Assembly: GCA_022793375.1 (NCBI GenBank)
Contig: JAAWCS010000015.1
Span: forward strand, 1-64,000
Source of the DNA: Lachnospiraceae bacterium
Lineage (GTDB): Bacteria > Bacillota > Clostridia > Lachnospirales > Lachnospiraceae
DNA: 64,000 bases
Reading direction: 5' to 3'
This document shows positions 41,131 through 50,283 of the stretch, piece after piece. Position numbers and translations under genes: made by a program. The notes under the pieces were generated by a model that did no database searches, had not been told where the DNA came from, and worked only from the letters and a program-made list of their open reading frames with translations. Every line of letters starts with the position of its first letter. Within the stretch, counting starts at the first letter, position 1.

Positions 41131-42054
41131 TTGACAGCTAAAATGCCGCAGAGCCAGGTAAAAAAGCCTCTGCGAAGCCGGACGCTCGTACTGCGTGAAA
41201 CCTTTGCCAGCTATATGTTCCTGCTTCCCAGCCTGATCTTTTTCATCGGTTTCGTTATTTATCCCATGGTCATGTGCATCTTCACCAGCTTTTTCGATTC
41301 AACGATGGGCCGGGAGGATATTTTCATCGGCCTGGGCAATTATGTGGAATTATTCCATGACTCGGTGTTCTTAGGCGCGCTCAAAAACACCTTTATCATT
41401 GTAATCGTATCGGTTCCCGTGACCTGCATATTCTCTTTATGGGTCAGTTCCGTCATCTACGATCTCAAGGGATGGGCCTGCTCCTTGTTCCGATGCATCT
41501 TTTATCTGCCCGTCGTCACCGGTTCCGTGGCCGTAACCGTAGTCTGGAAATGGATGTTCAACAATTACTATGGTATCTTCAATTATATCGGCAGAGGGAT
41601 GGGCCTGATCGACAAAAACATCAACTGGCTTGCCGATCCCCGTTTTGCGCTGGCCTGCATTATCCTGATCTTACTCACTACGTCCGTAGGCCAGCCGATT
41701 GTGCTGTATGTCTCCGCGCTCAACAACGTGGACCAGTCCTTAGTCGAGGCGGCCGAAGTAGACGGAGCCAATAAATTCCAGGTGTTCTGGAAAATCAAGT
41801 GGCCGCAGATCATGCCTACCACCCTCTACATCCTGGTCATTACGACCATCAACAGCTTCCAGTGCTTCGCGCTGATCCAGCTGCTGACCTCCGGCGGGCC
41901 CAACCATGCCACGGACACCGTTATGTACTATATCTATTACGAAGCCTTTAAACTCTACCGTTATGGCTACGGCAACGCGATGGGCGTGATCCTGGCGCTT
42001 GTCATCGCCGTGCTCTCCGCGGTCCAGTTTAAATTGGCAAAATCCAATGAATAG
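41131..42054 (+). CDS. CUT1-type sugar ABC transporter permease (MalF-like)
   Basis: 307 residues if started at TTG 41131, which lies 7 nt after AAAAGGGGG; the next ATG (41143) is too far from that site. Six membrane helices are visible and the EAA loop is LVEAAEVDGANKFQVFWKIKWPQIMPT. It pairs with the MalG-like permease 13 bp downstream. Start uncertain by four codons. Confidence 0.9.
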   Translation: MTAKMPQSQVKKPLRSRTLVLRETFASYMFLLPSLIFFIGFVIYPMVMCIFTSFFDSTMGREDIFIGLGNYVELFHDSVFLGALKNTFIIVIVSVPVTCIFSLWVSSVIYDLKGWACSLFRCIFYLPVVTGSVAVTVVWKWMFNNYYGIFNYIGRGMGLIDKNINWLADPRFALACIILILLTTSVGQPIVLYVSALNNVDQSLVEAAEVDGANKFQVFWKIKWPQIMPTTLYILVITTINSFQCFALIQLLTSGGPNHATDTVMYYIYYEAFKLYRYGYGNAMGVILALVIAVLSAVQFKLAKSNE

Positions 42055-42067
42055 CGGAGGTGTGAAA

Positions 42068-42955
42068 ATGAACCTGACATCCAAGCGAACAAAATCCTAC
42101 CGGATTTTTTCTACTGCCACCATCGTACTGGTTGCGATCCTGTTCGTTTTCCCACTCTACTGGATCATTACCGGTTCTCTGAAACCTGTAGCCTCCATCA
42201 ATTCCGCCACACCGGAATGGTGGCCTTCGGAATTTGTTTTAGATAACTATGAGCGTCTGTTCAACAAACAGTCCGCCCCTCTGTTTTCCATCGGCTCCAT
42301 TGTCACCGGTCCTACGGTCCCGGCGGCAATCCGCTGGCTGGTCAACACCGTCTTTATGGCTGTCATGTCCATGGGGCTTACCTGTTTTACCGCCGCTTTG
42401 GCCGGCTATGCCCTGGCCAAAAAAAGATTCATCGGCCGCTCGGTCGTATTCGGCCTGATCGTGTGCGCTATGGCGCTGCCCAAGCAGGTTATCCTCATTC
42501 CGCTGCTTCGCGAAATGTCCGACCTGAATCTGTACAACACGATCTGGGCCGTGATCCTGCCGATTGTCGGCTGGCCGTTCGGCGTTTTCCTGATCCGGCA
42601 GTTTGCCGAAGGGATTCCCGGAGAAATGCTGGAAGCGGCGCGCGTGGACGGCGCCAGCGAGATCAAGACCTTTACCAACGTCGTCCTGCCGATGATCAAA
42701 CCCGGCATCGGCGCCCTGGCGATTTTTACCTTCATCAATTCCTGGAACGATTATTTTATGCAGCTGATTATGTTAAACAGCACCGATATCCTGACGATCT
42801 CGCTCGGTATCGCCAAGCTGCAGGGAGAAAACGCCACCGACTTCGGCATTATCATGGCCGGCGCGGCCCTGGCTTCTCTCCCGATTATTATCGTATTCCT
42901 GATTTTCCAGAAATACTTTACCAAAGGCATTACCATGGGAGCTGTAAAAGGATAA
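42068..42955 (+). CDS. CUT1-type sugar ABC transporter permease (MalG-like)
   Basis: 295 residues from ATG 42068 (GGAGGTGTGAAA), trimming 23 ORF residues. Six helices, EAA loop MLEAARVDGASEIKTFTNVVLPMIKPG, and C-terminal KGITMGAVKG, a typical CUT1 ending. It completes the channel of the predicted sialic-acid importer. Confidence 0.93.
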   Translation: MNLTSKRTKSYRIFSTATIVLVAILFVFPLYWIITGSLKPVASINSATPEWWPSEFVLDNYERLFNKQSAPLFSIGSIVTGPTVPAAIRWLVNTVFMAVMSMGLTCFTAALAGYALAKKRFIGRSVVFGLIVCAMALPKQVILIPLLREMSDLNLYNTIWAVILPIVGWPFGVFLIRQFAEGIPGEMLEAARVDGASEIKTFTNVVLPMIKPGIGALAIFTFINSWNDYFMQLIMLNSTDILTISLGIAKLQGENATDFGIIMAGAALASLPIIIVFLIFQKYFTKGITMGAVKG

Positions 42956-42980
42956 AAACAGACATCTAAGGAGTGATTTT

Positions 42981-43892
42981 ATGAAGGATACTACTAAGTA
43001 CCATGGCGTATTTCCTGCTTTTTACGCCTGTTATGGTGAAAACGGCGACGTATCCGCCGAGCGGGTGCGAAGCCTGACGCGCTATCTGTTAGATAAAGGA
43101 GTGCAGGGCCTTTATGTAGGCGGCTCCTCCGGCGAGTGCATTTATCAAAGCGTCGCCGAGCGGAAGCTGGTTCTCGAACAAGTCCTGCTGGAGGCAAAGG
43201 GACGTGCTGTGATTATCGCCCACGTAGCCTGCAATAATACGGCTGACAGCCAGGAACTGGCCGCTCATGCTCAAACACTGGGAGTCGATGCAATCGCCGC
43301 GATTCCACCCATTTATTTCCATTTGCCGGAACACGGGATTGCCGCTTACTGGAACGATATTTCTTCGGCCGCGCCGGAGATGGATTTTATCATCTACAAC
43401 ATCCCCCAGCTGGCCGGAGTGGCCCTAACGCCCTCTCTGCTGCGGGAAATGAAAAAAAATCCCCGCGTCATCGGCGTCAAAAACTCTTCGATGCCGACGC
43501 AGGATATCCAGATGTGGCGCGACGAAGATATGATCGTCTTTAACGGGCCCGACGAACAGTTTATTTCCGGCCTGGCTATGGGCGCCTGCGGCGGAATCGG
43601 CGGTACCTACGGCATCATGCCCGAGTTGTTTTTAAAGGCACGGGAACACTTCCTGGCCGGCCGGCCCGAGCAAGCCAGGCAGATCCAAAACGATATCTGC
43701 CGCATTATCTACACCATGTGCGGCGCCCGCGGCAACTTATACGCGGTCATCAAAGCGATTCTTCAAAAAAACGGGATCGATATCGGCGGAGTAAGGAAAC
43801 CGCTGCCAGGTCTTTCGGAGGGCGATCTTGCTATTGTAGACAAAACCGCCGAACTGGTTGACGCCGCCATCCGGCGTCACTGCCGGGCTTGA
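42981..43892 (+). CDS. nanA: N-acetylneuraminate lyase
   Basis: 303 residues. GGSSGECIYQS binds the pyruvate carboxylate, Tyr lies in IIYNIPQLAGVAL, and the Schiff-base Lys in VIGVKNSSMPT. The IPQLAG-type motif is characteristic of sialate lyases within the DHDPS/NAL family. It cleaves N-acetylneuraminate to ManNAc and pyruvate in the cytoplasm. The gene follows the permease by 25 bp, so import and cleavage are cotranscribed; NanE and NanK for the next steps lie in the adjacent units. Confidence 0.9.
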   Translation: MKDTTKYHGVFPAFYACYGENGDVSAERVRSLTRYLLDKGVQGLYVGGSSGECIYQSVAERKLVLEQVLLEAKGRAVIIAHVACNNTADSQELAAHAQTLGVDAIAAIPPIYFHLPEHGIAAYWNDISSAAPEMDFIIYNIPQLAGVALTPSLLREMKKNPRVIGVKNSSMPTQDIQMWRDEDMIVFNGPDEQFISGLAMGACGGIGGTYGIMPELFLKAREHFLAGRPEQARQIQNDICRIIYTMCGARGNLYAVIKAILQKNGIDIGGVRKPLPGLSEGDLAIVDKTAELVDAAIRRHCRA

Positions 43893-43930
43893 TTCTGTAT
43901 ACAGGGCTGGGGTTTTAAAAAACACGTACA

Positions 43931-43976
43931 AAAAGGGCTGTTGCCAAACAAAGATTCTATGGCAGCAGCCCCTTTT
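43931..43976. terminator. Bidirectional terminator between nanA and nanE
   Basis: A long stem, AAAAGGG-CTG-TTGCCA against TGGCAGCAGCCCCTTTT with one mismatch/bulge, has A-rich and T-rich sequence on either side and lies between convergent genes. Confidence 0.85.
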
Positions 43977-44023
43977 CAACCATCAAAACGGTTTTGCCTT
44001 TAAAGGGGAAGTTTTTTATTTTA

Positions 44024-44725
44024 TCAGCGATTCTCAATCGCCGCGACAAACCGCCCCGCGATTTCTAAGGGCCGCGTAATCGCCCCGCCTACCACCACGG
44101 CATGGGCTCCGCTTTGCAGCGCGTCCACGGCCTGCCGGGGCGTATGAATCCGTCCCTCGCCGATCACCGGAATCTCGACCGCCTGTGAAAGCTCATGCAG
44201 AAGCGAAAGGTTCGGTCCGTTTTTGCTCACGCCTTCTGTCTCAGCCGTATAGCCGTTCATCGTCGTCCCCACGAGATCCGCCCCCGCCTTCCAGGCATTG
44301 ATCCCGTCCTCAAGCGTCGCGATGTCCGCCATCAGAATCACACCGGGGAATTTCTCCCGAATCTGCGCGATAAACTCCTTGACGGTCTTGCCGTCTCCCC
44401 GCGGACGCATCGTACAGTCTAACGCAATGATGTCGGCTCCGGCCTCCACAAGCGCTTCTACTTCCGTCATGGTCGGCGTAATATAGCCCTCGTAGCCGTC
44501 GTACTTTTTCTTAATCAGGCCGATCACCGGCAATCCCGTCTCCTGCCTGATCGCCTTTACGTCGCCGGCTCCGTTGGTACGGATCGCCGCCGCTCCGGCC
44601 TGCTTAGCGGCCCGGGCCATCAAATACATGATCGAATCCTCGCAGTACAGCGGTTCGCCGGGCAGCGCCTGGCAGGAAACAATCAGCCTTCCTTTTATCT
44701 GTTCCAATATCTCCTGTTTTTGCAT
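44024..44725 (-). CDS. nanE: N-acetylmannosamine-6-phosphate 2-epimerase
   Basis: 233 residues, a TIM barrel with the NanE hallmarks: IVSCQALPGEPLYCED, GLIKKKYDGYEGYITPT, DIIALDCTMRPRGDG, and the phosphate-binding VIGEGRIHTP and AVVVGGAITRP. It converts ManNAc-6-P to GlcNAc-6-P. It faces nanA and is divergent from the second rpiR-nanK unit, sharing a 358-bp control region. Confidence 0.95.
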   Translation of the reverse strand: MQKQEILEQIKGRLIVSCQALPGEPLYCEDSIMYLMARAAKQAGAAAIRTNGAGDVKAIRQETGLPVIGLIKKKYDGYEGYITPTMTEVEALVEAGADIIALDCTMRPRGDGKTVKEFIAQIREKFPGVILMADIATLEDGINAWKAGADLVGTTMNGYTAETEGVSKNGPNLSLLHELSQAVEIPVIGEGRIHTPRQAVDALQSGAHAVVVGGAITRPLEIAGRFVAAIENR

Positions 44726-44964
44726 ATCCTTCTCCTCTCTTCCTTGCGCGTTATGCGCCCTCTTGTCGTTGCTTCAATTGCCAACCGGTAGGGACTCTCT
44801 TCCCTGTGCGTTACTCGCCTTCGCACGCCCGGCCCGCCGAATGCTCCGAAAAAGCAGCCGGGCCATGAGCGCTTATCCGTATTATAGGTTTTTCCCTGTG
44901 CAAAAACAAGTTCCCGCGCGCATTGTGTTTCCAGTTTCTTTCAAAGGCCCGCAGATCGCCTTTT

Positions 44965-44980
44965 ATGAAAGTACTTTCAT
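44965..44980. promoter_or_regulatory. 16-bp perfect palindrome, probable RpiR-type operator
   Basis: ATGAAAGTACTTTCAT is self-complementary over 16 bp and lies between divergent nanE and the second rpiR gene, 13 bp upstream of the -35 of the latter. TGAAA...TTTCA dyads are usual for RpiR-family sites. A looser TGAAAT...CTTTCA pair follows at about 44987-45009. The remainder of 44726-45084 shows no gene. Confidence 0.6.
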
Positions 44981-44993
44981 TTTAGATGAAATA

Positions 44994-45022
44994 TTGATTT
45001 TTTCTTTCAGACCATGTATGAT
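44994..45022 (+). promoter_or_regulatory. Promoter of the second rpiR-nanK unit
   Basis: TTGATT, 17-bp spacer, TATGAT, about 62 bp before the ATG at 45085. Confidence 0.55.
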
Positions 45023-45084
45023 AGAACCATACAATTTTCCGGGACCTTTCTGCAAGAGGATTTTCACAAAAAGAAGGAGTGCTT

Positions 45085-45966
45085 ATGGCAAATACATCCT
45101 GTTTTTTGCTCCAGGCAATCGCAAACCGCTACGACGAATTTACTCCGGTGGAAAAAAATATCGCCGACTTTTTCTTAAACGACAAGCCGACGCAGGAGCT
45201 TTCAGCCAGGAGCATTGCCCAGCGTCTTTTTGTGTCCGAAGCTTCTCTTTCCCGCTTTGCCCAAAAATGCGGCTACAAGGGGTTCCGGGAATTTATTTAC
45301 AATTACGAGCAGAGCCTGCAGGCCGACCGCCAGACCAGCCTCAATGCCATGACGCGGGAAGTAATGGCAACCTATCAGGGGCTGTTGGACAGTACGCTGC
45401 GCCTGTTGGATGAGGACAAAATCTGCCGCATCCTGCGGCTGTTTACCAGCCACAGCCAGATCTATCTCTATGGAATGGGCAGCTGTGGCATCGCGGCGCA
45501 GGAATTTCGTCTGCGGCTGATGCGCACCGGCCTGGCTGCGGAAGCGGTCGTCGATCCCCATATCATGGCTATGACGGCAGCGCTTGCAGACGAACACACG
45601 CTGATCCTCGCCCTGTCCATGAGCGGCAAAACCCGTGAAGTGCTCTCCGCCGTCAAACTGGCCAAGGAGCACGGCGCCCGTATTGTTTTATTTACCGCCG
45701 CGCACCGTCAGGCGCTGCGGGAACTCTGCGACGAGGTCCTCTTTGTCGCCTCCACACGCAACTTAGAAACCGGCTCCGTCATTTCCCCGCAGTTTCCTCT
45801 GCTGGTGATGATGGATATCTTCTATATGTATATTCTGCACACCGATTACGCCGGTAAATCTTCTCTGCTTACCAAAACGCTCATCGCGCTGGATGAGAAA
45901 ACCCGCTTTGCCGCTAAAACCGAACGCGCCGGTTACGCGGCGCAGCGCCAAAAATCAGAAGAATGA
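45085..45966 (+). CDS. RpiR-family transcriptional regulator, probable sialic-acid regulator
   Basis: 293 residues. HTH_6 motif RSIAQRLFVSEASLSRFAQKCGYKGFREF and a SIS domain with YLYGMGSCGIAAQEF and LALSMSGKTREVLSAVKLA. ATG at 45085 is preferred over the GTG at 45079, which overlaps AAGGAG. It is translationally close to nanK (stop 45966, start 45978) and faces a 16-bp palindrome, so it is the best candidate NanR for nanE and itself. It is only distantly similar to the regulator at 38612. Confidence 0.88.
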   Translation: MANTSCFLLQAIANRYDEFTPVEKNIADFFLNDKPTQELSARSIAQRLFVSEASLSRFAQKCGYKGFREFIYNYEQSLQADRQTSLNAMTREVMATYQGLLDSTLRLLDEDKICRILRLFTSHSQIYLYGMGSCGIAAQEFRLRLMRTGLAAEAVVDPHIMAMTAALADEHTLILALSMSGKTREVLSAVKLAKEHGARIVLFTAAHRQALRELCDEVLFVASTRNLETGSVISPQFPLLVMMDIFYMYILHTDYAGKSSLLTKTLIALDEKTRFAAKTERAGYAAQRQKSEE

Positions 45967-45977
45967 GGGAACGCGCT

Positions 45978-46907
45978 ATGAATTATCTGGGATTGGATAT
46001 CGGCGGCACCGCCGTCAAGATTGGACTGATTGACCCGCAGGGAACGGTTCTGTGCAAAGACGCCTTTCCGGCCGCCTTTGACGGATACAAAACCCCGCTT
46101 ATGCAGACAGCGCTTCAATCGATGGAACGTTTTCTGAAGCAGCACGCGATCGCCCCCGACGCTTTAGGCGGCATCGGCGTCTCCGCGACCGGACAGATCG
46201 ATTCGCGCACCGGCGTCGTCGTCGGGTCGGCCGGCCATATCGACAACTGGCTCGGAACTCCTGTCAAAGAACTTCTGCAAAAACAATACGGGCTTCCTGT
46301 CTCGGTCATCAACGACGCCAACAGCGTCGCACTGGCCGAACAATGGGTCGGGGCCGCCGCCGGCTTTTCCCATGTGATTGTCATCACGGTCGGCACCGGC
46401 GTAGGCGGCGGCGTGATTACCGACGGCAGGCTTTTGACCGGCTGCGGCGGCCTGGCCGGGGAGCTGGGACATTTCCCCATCCAGGCAGACGGCCATGCCT
46501 GCAGCTGCGGCAACCCCGGCTGCTATGAACGCTATGCCTCTACCACCGCCCTGGTGCGGATGGTGCGGGAAAACTACGCCGCCCTGCAGCTGCCGTTCCC
46601 GGCCGACCAGGTCGACGGCAAAGCCATTTTCGCGTTGGCGGCCGACGGCCATGCCGGTATTTGCCGGCTGTTGGATGCCTGGATCGGCTATGTGGCGGCC
46701 GGTCTCATCGGCTTAACCCATATCTTCAATCCCGAACGGATCTTAGTCGGCGGCGGCGTCTGCCGGCAGAAAACGCTCTTCATCGAGCCGCTTCGCCGGA
46801 AAGTGCTGAAGGGCGTTATGCCCCGCTTCGGCGAATCGCTTGTATTAAAAGCGGCCGCGCTCGGCAACGACGCCGGAATGATCGGCGCGGTGCGCGGACT
46901 GATTTGA
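45978..46907 (+). CDS. nanK: ROK-family kinase, probable N-acetylmannosamine kinase
   Basis: 309 residues from ATG 45978 (GAGGGAACG site). ATP motif LDIGGTAVKIGL, catalytic Asp in VSVINDANSVALAE, GTGVGGGVI, and the ROK zinc-binding set GHACSCGNPGCYERYAS. ROK kinases phosphorylate glucose, GlcNAc, ManNAc or fructose; the link to rpiR and the nearby nanA and nanE argue for ManNAc, giving ManNAc-6-P for NanE. A terminator follows at once. Confidence 0.85.
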   Translation: MNYLGLDIGGTAVKIGLIDPQGTVLCKDAFPAAFDGYKTPLMQTALQSMERFLKQHAIAPDALGGIGVSATGQIDSRTGVVVGSAGHIDNWLGTPVKELLQKQYGLPVSVINDANSVALAEQWVGAAAGFSHVIVITVGTGVGGGVITDGRLLTGCGGLAGELGHFPIQADGHACSCGNPGCYERYASTTALVRMVRENYAALQLPFPADQVDGKAIFALAADGHAGICRLLDAWIGYVAAGLIGLTHIFNPERILVGGGVCRQKTLFIEPLRRKVLKGVMPRFGESLVLKAAALGNDAGMIGAVRGLI

Positions 46908-46910
46908 CAA

Positions 46911-46936
46911 AGAAGGGGCCGCCGCCCCTTCTTTTT
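46911..46936 (+). terminator. Terminator between nanK and convergent pmbA
   Basis: A perfect 9-bp stem AGAAGGGGC/GCCCCTTCT with a CGCC tetraloop followed by TTTT, 3 bp after the nanK stop; it abuts the stop of the convergent gene and probably works in both directions. Confidence 0.92.
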
Positions 46937-48209
46937 ATACGCCTGCTACCGGCACGCCCTCCAGGGCGACCGCAAAAGGCCCTTCGTAGCGCCCGTTTTG
47001 ATAGCGCTCCTTGGAAAATATCATCCGCTCCTGTACCTTGAGGATGCTGCCGTTTACGGAACCGCCCGTCACCGGCCGTACTCTCTCACCGTCATATAAA
47101 AAGGCCAGCCGGATCTCGCCGCCGAAATGTCCGCTAAAGGCATCCATCTGAAAATCCGAAAAACTCACGATGTGCAGATACGGCTCCTGTTTCAGTTTTG
47201 CCAGCGGTTTTTCCCCGGTCGATACCACAATCGAATCGTAGTTGCCGGTCGGCTCGATTCCCAGATAGTACGCAAAACGGCTGCCGCCATGAATGGTCCG
47301 CAAAATTCCGTTTTCCAAAAGCGGCCGGTCCTTCATCGGGATTCCCTCCGCGCTGTAGGGCTCCCTCGCTTTCAGTCCGATCGTTAAACGGTCGCCCCGC
47401 ACCGCGTCTCCCTGCACGGCCGTCCCCGTCTGGTAACCGGAGTACTCCTGATAGATCATGCCCGATTCCGCCCGTTTGACATAGTAATTCAAAAATATCC
47501 TCATCTGCTCCCCGGAAAGAAGGATACGGTACTCGCCCCCCGCAGGCGCTTGTGTCGCCTGCGCCCGCGCGCGGGTTGTTTCCAGGGCCTCCTTCACCTC
47601 CCGGCGAAGCGAATCCGTGTCGGCTTCGCGGTAGGAAAAGGAATGATAGGTCTCCACATCCTGCGGCGCGGTGCACTGTACCACATATTCCCCGGCCGCC
47701 TCGCACGTCTCAAAGCTTACATCGATCCCGCGGGCGCTTACGATGCGCCGCAGCATGCGCTTTACAAAAATCTCCGCCGAATTGAGAAATACGTCCTGGT
47801 TCGTATCGCCGGCAAACAGCGCTTCGACCATCGCCTTCATGTTTTCTTCCAGGCTGTGTCCGGCCAGGGTGCTCAAGGAGGGAAGGTGCGGCTGCTGCGT
47901 CCCCGAAGGCAGCTCGTACCAGGGATTTGCCACAAAAGAAGCCGCGTGGCAGGCCGACGCCAGCACCGCCTCCATCTCGGTTTGTGTCATTTCCGGATGA
48001 ATCCGCGCCAGCGAAGAACCGAGCATCCGCTTTCCGTCCTTTTCAAACGGCCAAAATACCGTCACCGCATATTCGCAAAGCTCTGCGCGCCGCTTTAAAT
48101 CCAGTTTCCGGCGGATAAAAAAGCACTCCACCGACTCCGTGCGCGTCTCATTGATTGTATATTCGGCAATTCCTGCCGCCTGCAATGCTTTTTTGATTTG
48201 TTCTATCAA
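46935..48209 (-). CDS. pmbA: TldE/PmbA-family metalloprotease-associated subunit
   Basis: 424 residues of the PmbA/TldD superfamily without the HExxxH motif, as expected for TldE. Recognisable parts are FVANPWYELP, the LLSGEQMRIFLNYYVKRA region and the C-terminal SVNGSILKVQERMIFSKERYQ. With TldD it forms a heterodimeric peptidase that trims peptides such as modified-peptide leaders. Its start lies 13 bp after the tldD stop. Confidence 0.85.
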   Translation of the reverse strand: MIEQIKKALQAAGIAEYTINETRTESVECFFIRRKLDLKRRAELCEYAVTVFWPFEKDGKRMLGSSLARIHPEMTQTEMEAVLASACHAASFVANPWYELPSGTQQPHLPSLSTLAGHSLEENMKAMVEALFAGDTNQDVFLNSAEIFVKRMLRRIVSARGIDVSFETCEAAGEYVVQCTAPQDVETYHSFSYREADTDSLRREVKEALETTRARAQATQAPAGGEYRILLSGEQMRIFLNYYVKRAESGMIYQEYSGYQTGTAVQGDAVRGDRLTIGLKAREPYSAEGIPMKDRPLLENGILRTIHGGSRFAYYLGIEPTGNYDSIVVSTGEKPLAKLKQEPYLHIVSFSDFQMDAFSGHFGGEIRLAFLYDGERVRPVTGGSVNGSILKVQERMIFSKERYQNGRYEGPFAVALEGVPVAGV

Positions 48210-48221
48210 ATTTCTGTCCTC

Positions 48222-49658
48222 CTATCCCAGGCGAATCCGCGCTTTGATATACGGGCCGCCGGCAGAGACTTTGACCCACTCCTTGTAGCCTTTGCCGCAG
48301 AATCCGCCGCCGTCCATCGTGACCTCCCCGGACATCATCGTAATCGATTTAAGCAGATCCGGCACATACCCGGTTAAGACAATCGGCGAGAATACCCGCC
48401 CTGTCAGCCGGCCGTCGCGGATTTCCCTGGCAACGTTTACCATGCACTGGATGCCCCAGTTTTTCGGGTCCTCCATGCCGCTGCTGGCGTTTTCCAGCAG
48501 AAATCCGTAGGAAATCGAAGCGATCATCTCCTCTTTTGTGCTGTTTCCGCCCTCAAAAAACGTATTGGTCATGCGGGTATAGGCTTTTCGCTTGTAGCTT
48601 TCCCGGCGTCCGTTGCCGGTCGGCTTTGTCCGCAACGCCTGGGCCGCCTGCAGGTCGCAGAGCCCTTGCTTCAAAATTCCTTTCTCAATCACCACCGTAT
48701 CCCCGGCCCTCGTTCCCTCATCGTCAAAGAACCAGGTCGCCGTCTCCCTCCCGGCCGCCGCGCCGTCGTGCATCGTCACCAGTTCCGACGCCACGTACTC
48801 GCCGACAAACTGCTCGGCCTGGGCGCGTTTTTTGACAAACATGTCCATTTCTACCCCGTGCCCGAAGGCTTCGTGAACAATCATACCGGTCACCTCCGGC
48901 GTGCAGACACAGTCGTACTCTCCCGGAATCATCGGCTGGCTGTCCAGAAGTTCCAGCGTTATGTTGGCGCATTCCTCTACTTCCCCGGCCATCTGCCGCA
49001 GGACCTCCGCCCCGCCCAGGTTGGAATACCCCCGGAAATAATCTTTGATCTCGTCCCCCCTGGCCGCCGCCAGCACCATCGAACCGGTCATCCACAGCAC
49101 ATTTTGGGTCAGTTCTCTTTCTTTTGATAAAAACAGCTTGGAGTATTTCTGATAATTGCAGCGGACGCCGCAGTTTAAGAGTTTGCCGCTCACCGCAAGC
49201 CCCTTGTCCCGCACGGCTCTCAGCTGTTCCAAGATCACATCGTCCCCCAGCGCTTCGGGGTCTGTCTCATACTCGGTACTGCCGTCAAAGACAAGCGGCT
49301 CCTCCGAAAGCAGCGCGTACTCGCTCTCTTCAAATCCATCCGGGAGCACGCCTTCTGACAGCGCGGCCGCCTCGGCCACCCCGTCGCACACCTCGTCCAG
49401 GTTTTCTTCCGAAATCTGGTTAAACGAATATTCCGTGTAATGCTTCCCGTCGGATACCCTTACCACACAGCCCCGGTTTGATAAAATACCGTCCTCACTG
49501 ACCGTCGTGTTTTTGCGCGATACCTCGTACAGCTTGGCGCGCGAATCCTCCGCGAGGATCGACACATACGGATACTGCCCGGACAGCCGGGCCAACAACT
49601 TCTTTAGCGCCGGCTTCTTCTGCCGGATGAACTCACTTTCTTGTACGGATTGCTTCAT
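48222..49658 (-). CDS. tldD: TldD-family zinc metallopeptidase
   Basis: 478 residues. The metal motif is HEAFGHGVE (HExxxH) in the middle of the protein, preceded by GEYDCVCTPEVTGMIV and followed by the family segments WFFDDEGTRAGDT and RMTNTFFEGG. It is the catalytic partner of TldE; E. coli TldDE matures microcin B17 and degrades CcdA. No modified-peptide cluster is seen nearby, so a housekeeping or unlinked peptide target is likely. Confidence 0.9.
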   Translation of the reverse strand: MKQSVQESEFIRQKKPALKKLLARLSGQYPYVSILAEDSRAKLYEVSRKNTTVSEDGILSNRGCVVRVSDGKHYTEYSFNQISEENLDEVCDGVAEAAALSEGVLPDGFEESEYALLSEEPLVFDGSTEYETDPEALGDDVILEQLRAVRDKGLAVSGKLLNCGVRCNYQKYSKLFLSKERELTQNVLWMTGSMVLAAARGDEIKDYFRGYSNLGGAEVLRQMAGEVEECANITLELLDSQPMIPGEYDCVCTPEVTGMIVHEAFGHGVEMDMFVKKRAQAEQFVGEYVASELVTMHDGAAAGRETATWFFDDEGTRAGDTVVIEKGILKQGLCDLQAAQALRTKPTGNGRRESYKRKAYTRMTNTFFEGGNSTKEEMIASISYGFLLENASSGMEDPKNWGIQCMVNVAREIRDGRLTGRVFSPIVLTGYVPDLLKSITMMSGEVTMDGGGFCGKGYKEWVKVSAGGPYIKARIRLG

Positions 49659-49845
49659 TCACTCCCTCTTTTCTTTCTGGCGGATCTCGTTTTATGTTCC
49701 GGCCGCCAAAGGCCGGCCGGTCGTGCCCTTGAAAGGGGCCTGGTTTTATTGTAGCACGCCGCAATCCGATTCACAAGTTGCAAAAAGATTAAAATCCGCT
49801 TTGAAAACAGCGATTAAGGAAAAATGAAATCCTGCGAAAAAAATG

Positions 49846-49874
49846 TTGACGTGCGCGCTTTTTCATATTATAAT
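49846..49874 (+). promoter_or_regulatory. Promoter of the tRNA-Ser gene
   Basis: TTGACG, 17-bp spacer, TATAAT, about 29 bp before the mature tRNA 5' end. Confidence 0.8.
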
Positions 49875-49902
49875 AGCAAAGGTTGCACAAGCGCCATACC
49901 AA

Positions 49903-49991
49903 GGAGGAGTACCCAAGTGGCTGAAGGGTCTGGCTTCGAACACCAGTAGGTCGGTAGCACCGGCGCAAGGGTTCAAATCCCTTCTCCTCCG
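49903..49991 (+). tRNA. tRNA-Ser(CGA)
   Basis: 89 nt with a long variable arm (class II tRNA). The acceptor stem is GGAGGAG/CTCCTCC, the D arm CCC..GGG, and the T arm AAGGGTTCAAATCCCTT. The anticodon loop TTCGAAC gives anticodon CGA for serine UCG codons. The inner anticodon-stem pair 31-39 is C-A rather than Watson-Crick. The discriminator is G and the CCA end is not encoded. Confidence 0.93.
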
Positions 49992-49995
49992 CTTC

Positions 49996-50047
49996 AAACC
50001 GGACTGATTATGGATCCGATCGATCCATGACCAGTCCGGTTTATTTT
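49996..50047 (+). terminator. Terminator of the tRNA-Ser gene
   Basis: An 11-bp stem AAACCGGACTG/CAGTCCGGTTT encloses a second GGATC/GATCC hairpin and is followed by ATTTTTG. Confidence 0.9.
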
Positions 50048-50132
50048 TGTTCTTCTTTCCTCAATCGCATCCGGCCGGATGCCGGAATAAAAAGGCAGAA
50101 TTTAAAAAAAGTAACATTTTTGTTTTTTTCTC

Positions 50133-50162
50133 TTGCCAATCTCCGGGTTTTCGTGTTATAAT
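50133..50162 (+). promoter_or_regulatory. Promoter of the HTH-like gene at 50284
   Basis: TTGCCA, 18-bp spacer, TATAAT, followed by a ~115-nt leader. Confidence 0.6.
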
Positions 50163-50283
50163 GCTCACTATATGATACCAGATTCAAATCTGCATCTCCT
50201 ATGATCTCTTGTCTGCCTTTTCGAATGCCCTTTTGAACCTTCACCCTCTCCCATCCCCGAATACCATAAAAAGGAGTTTTATT

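Noticed and set aside
49903-50047. Integrative element attachment site at the tRNA-Ser gene
   Set aside because: No integrase, no direct repeat of the tRNA 3' end and no mobile cargo; the palindromes after the tRNA form an ordinary terminator.
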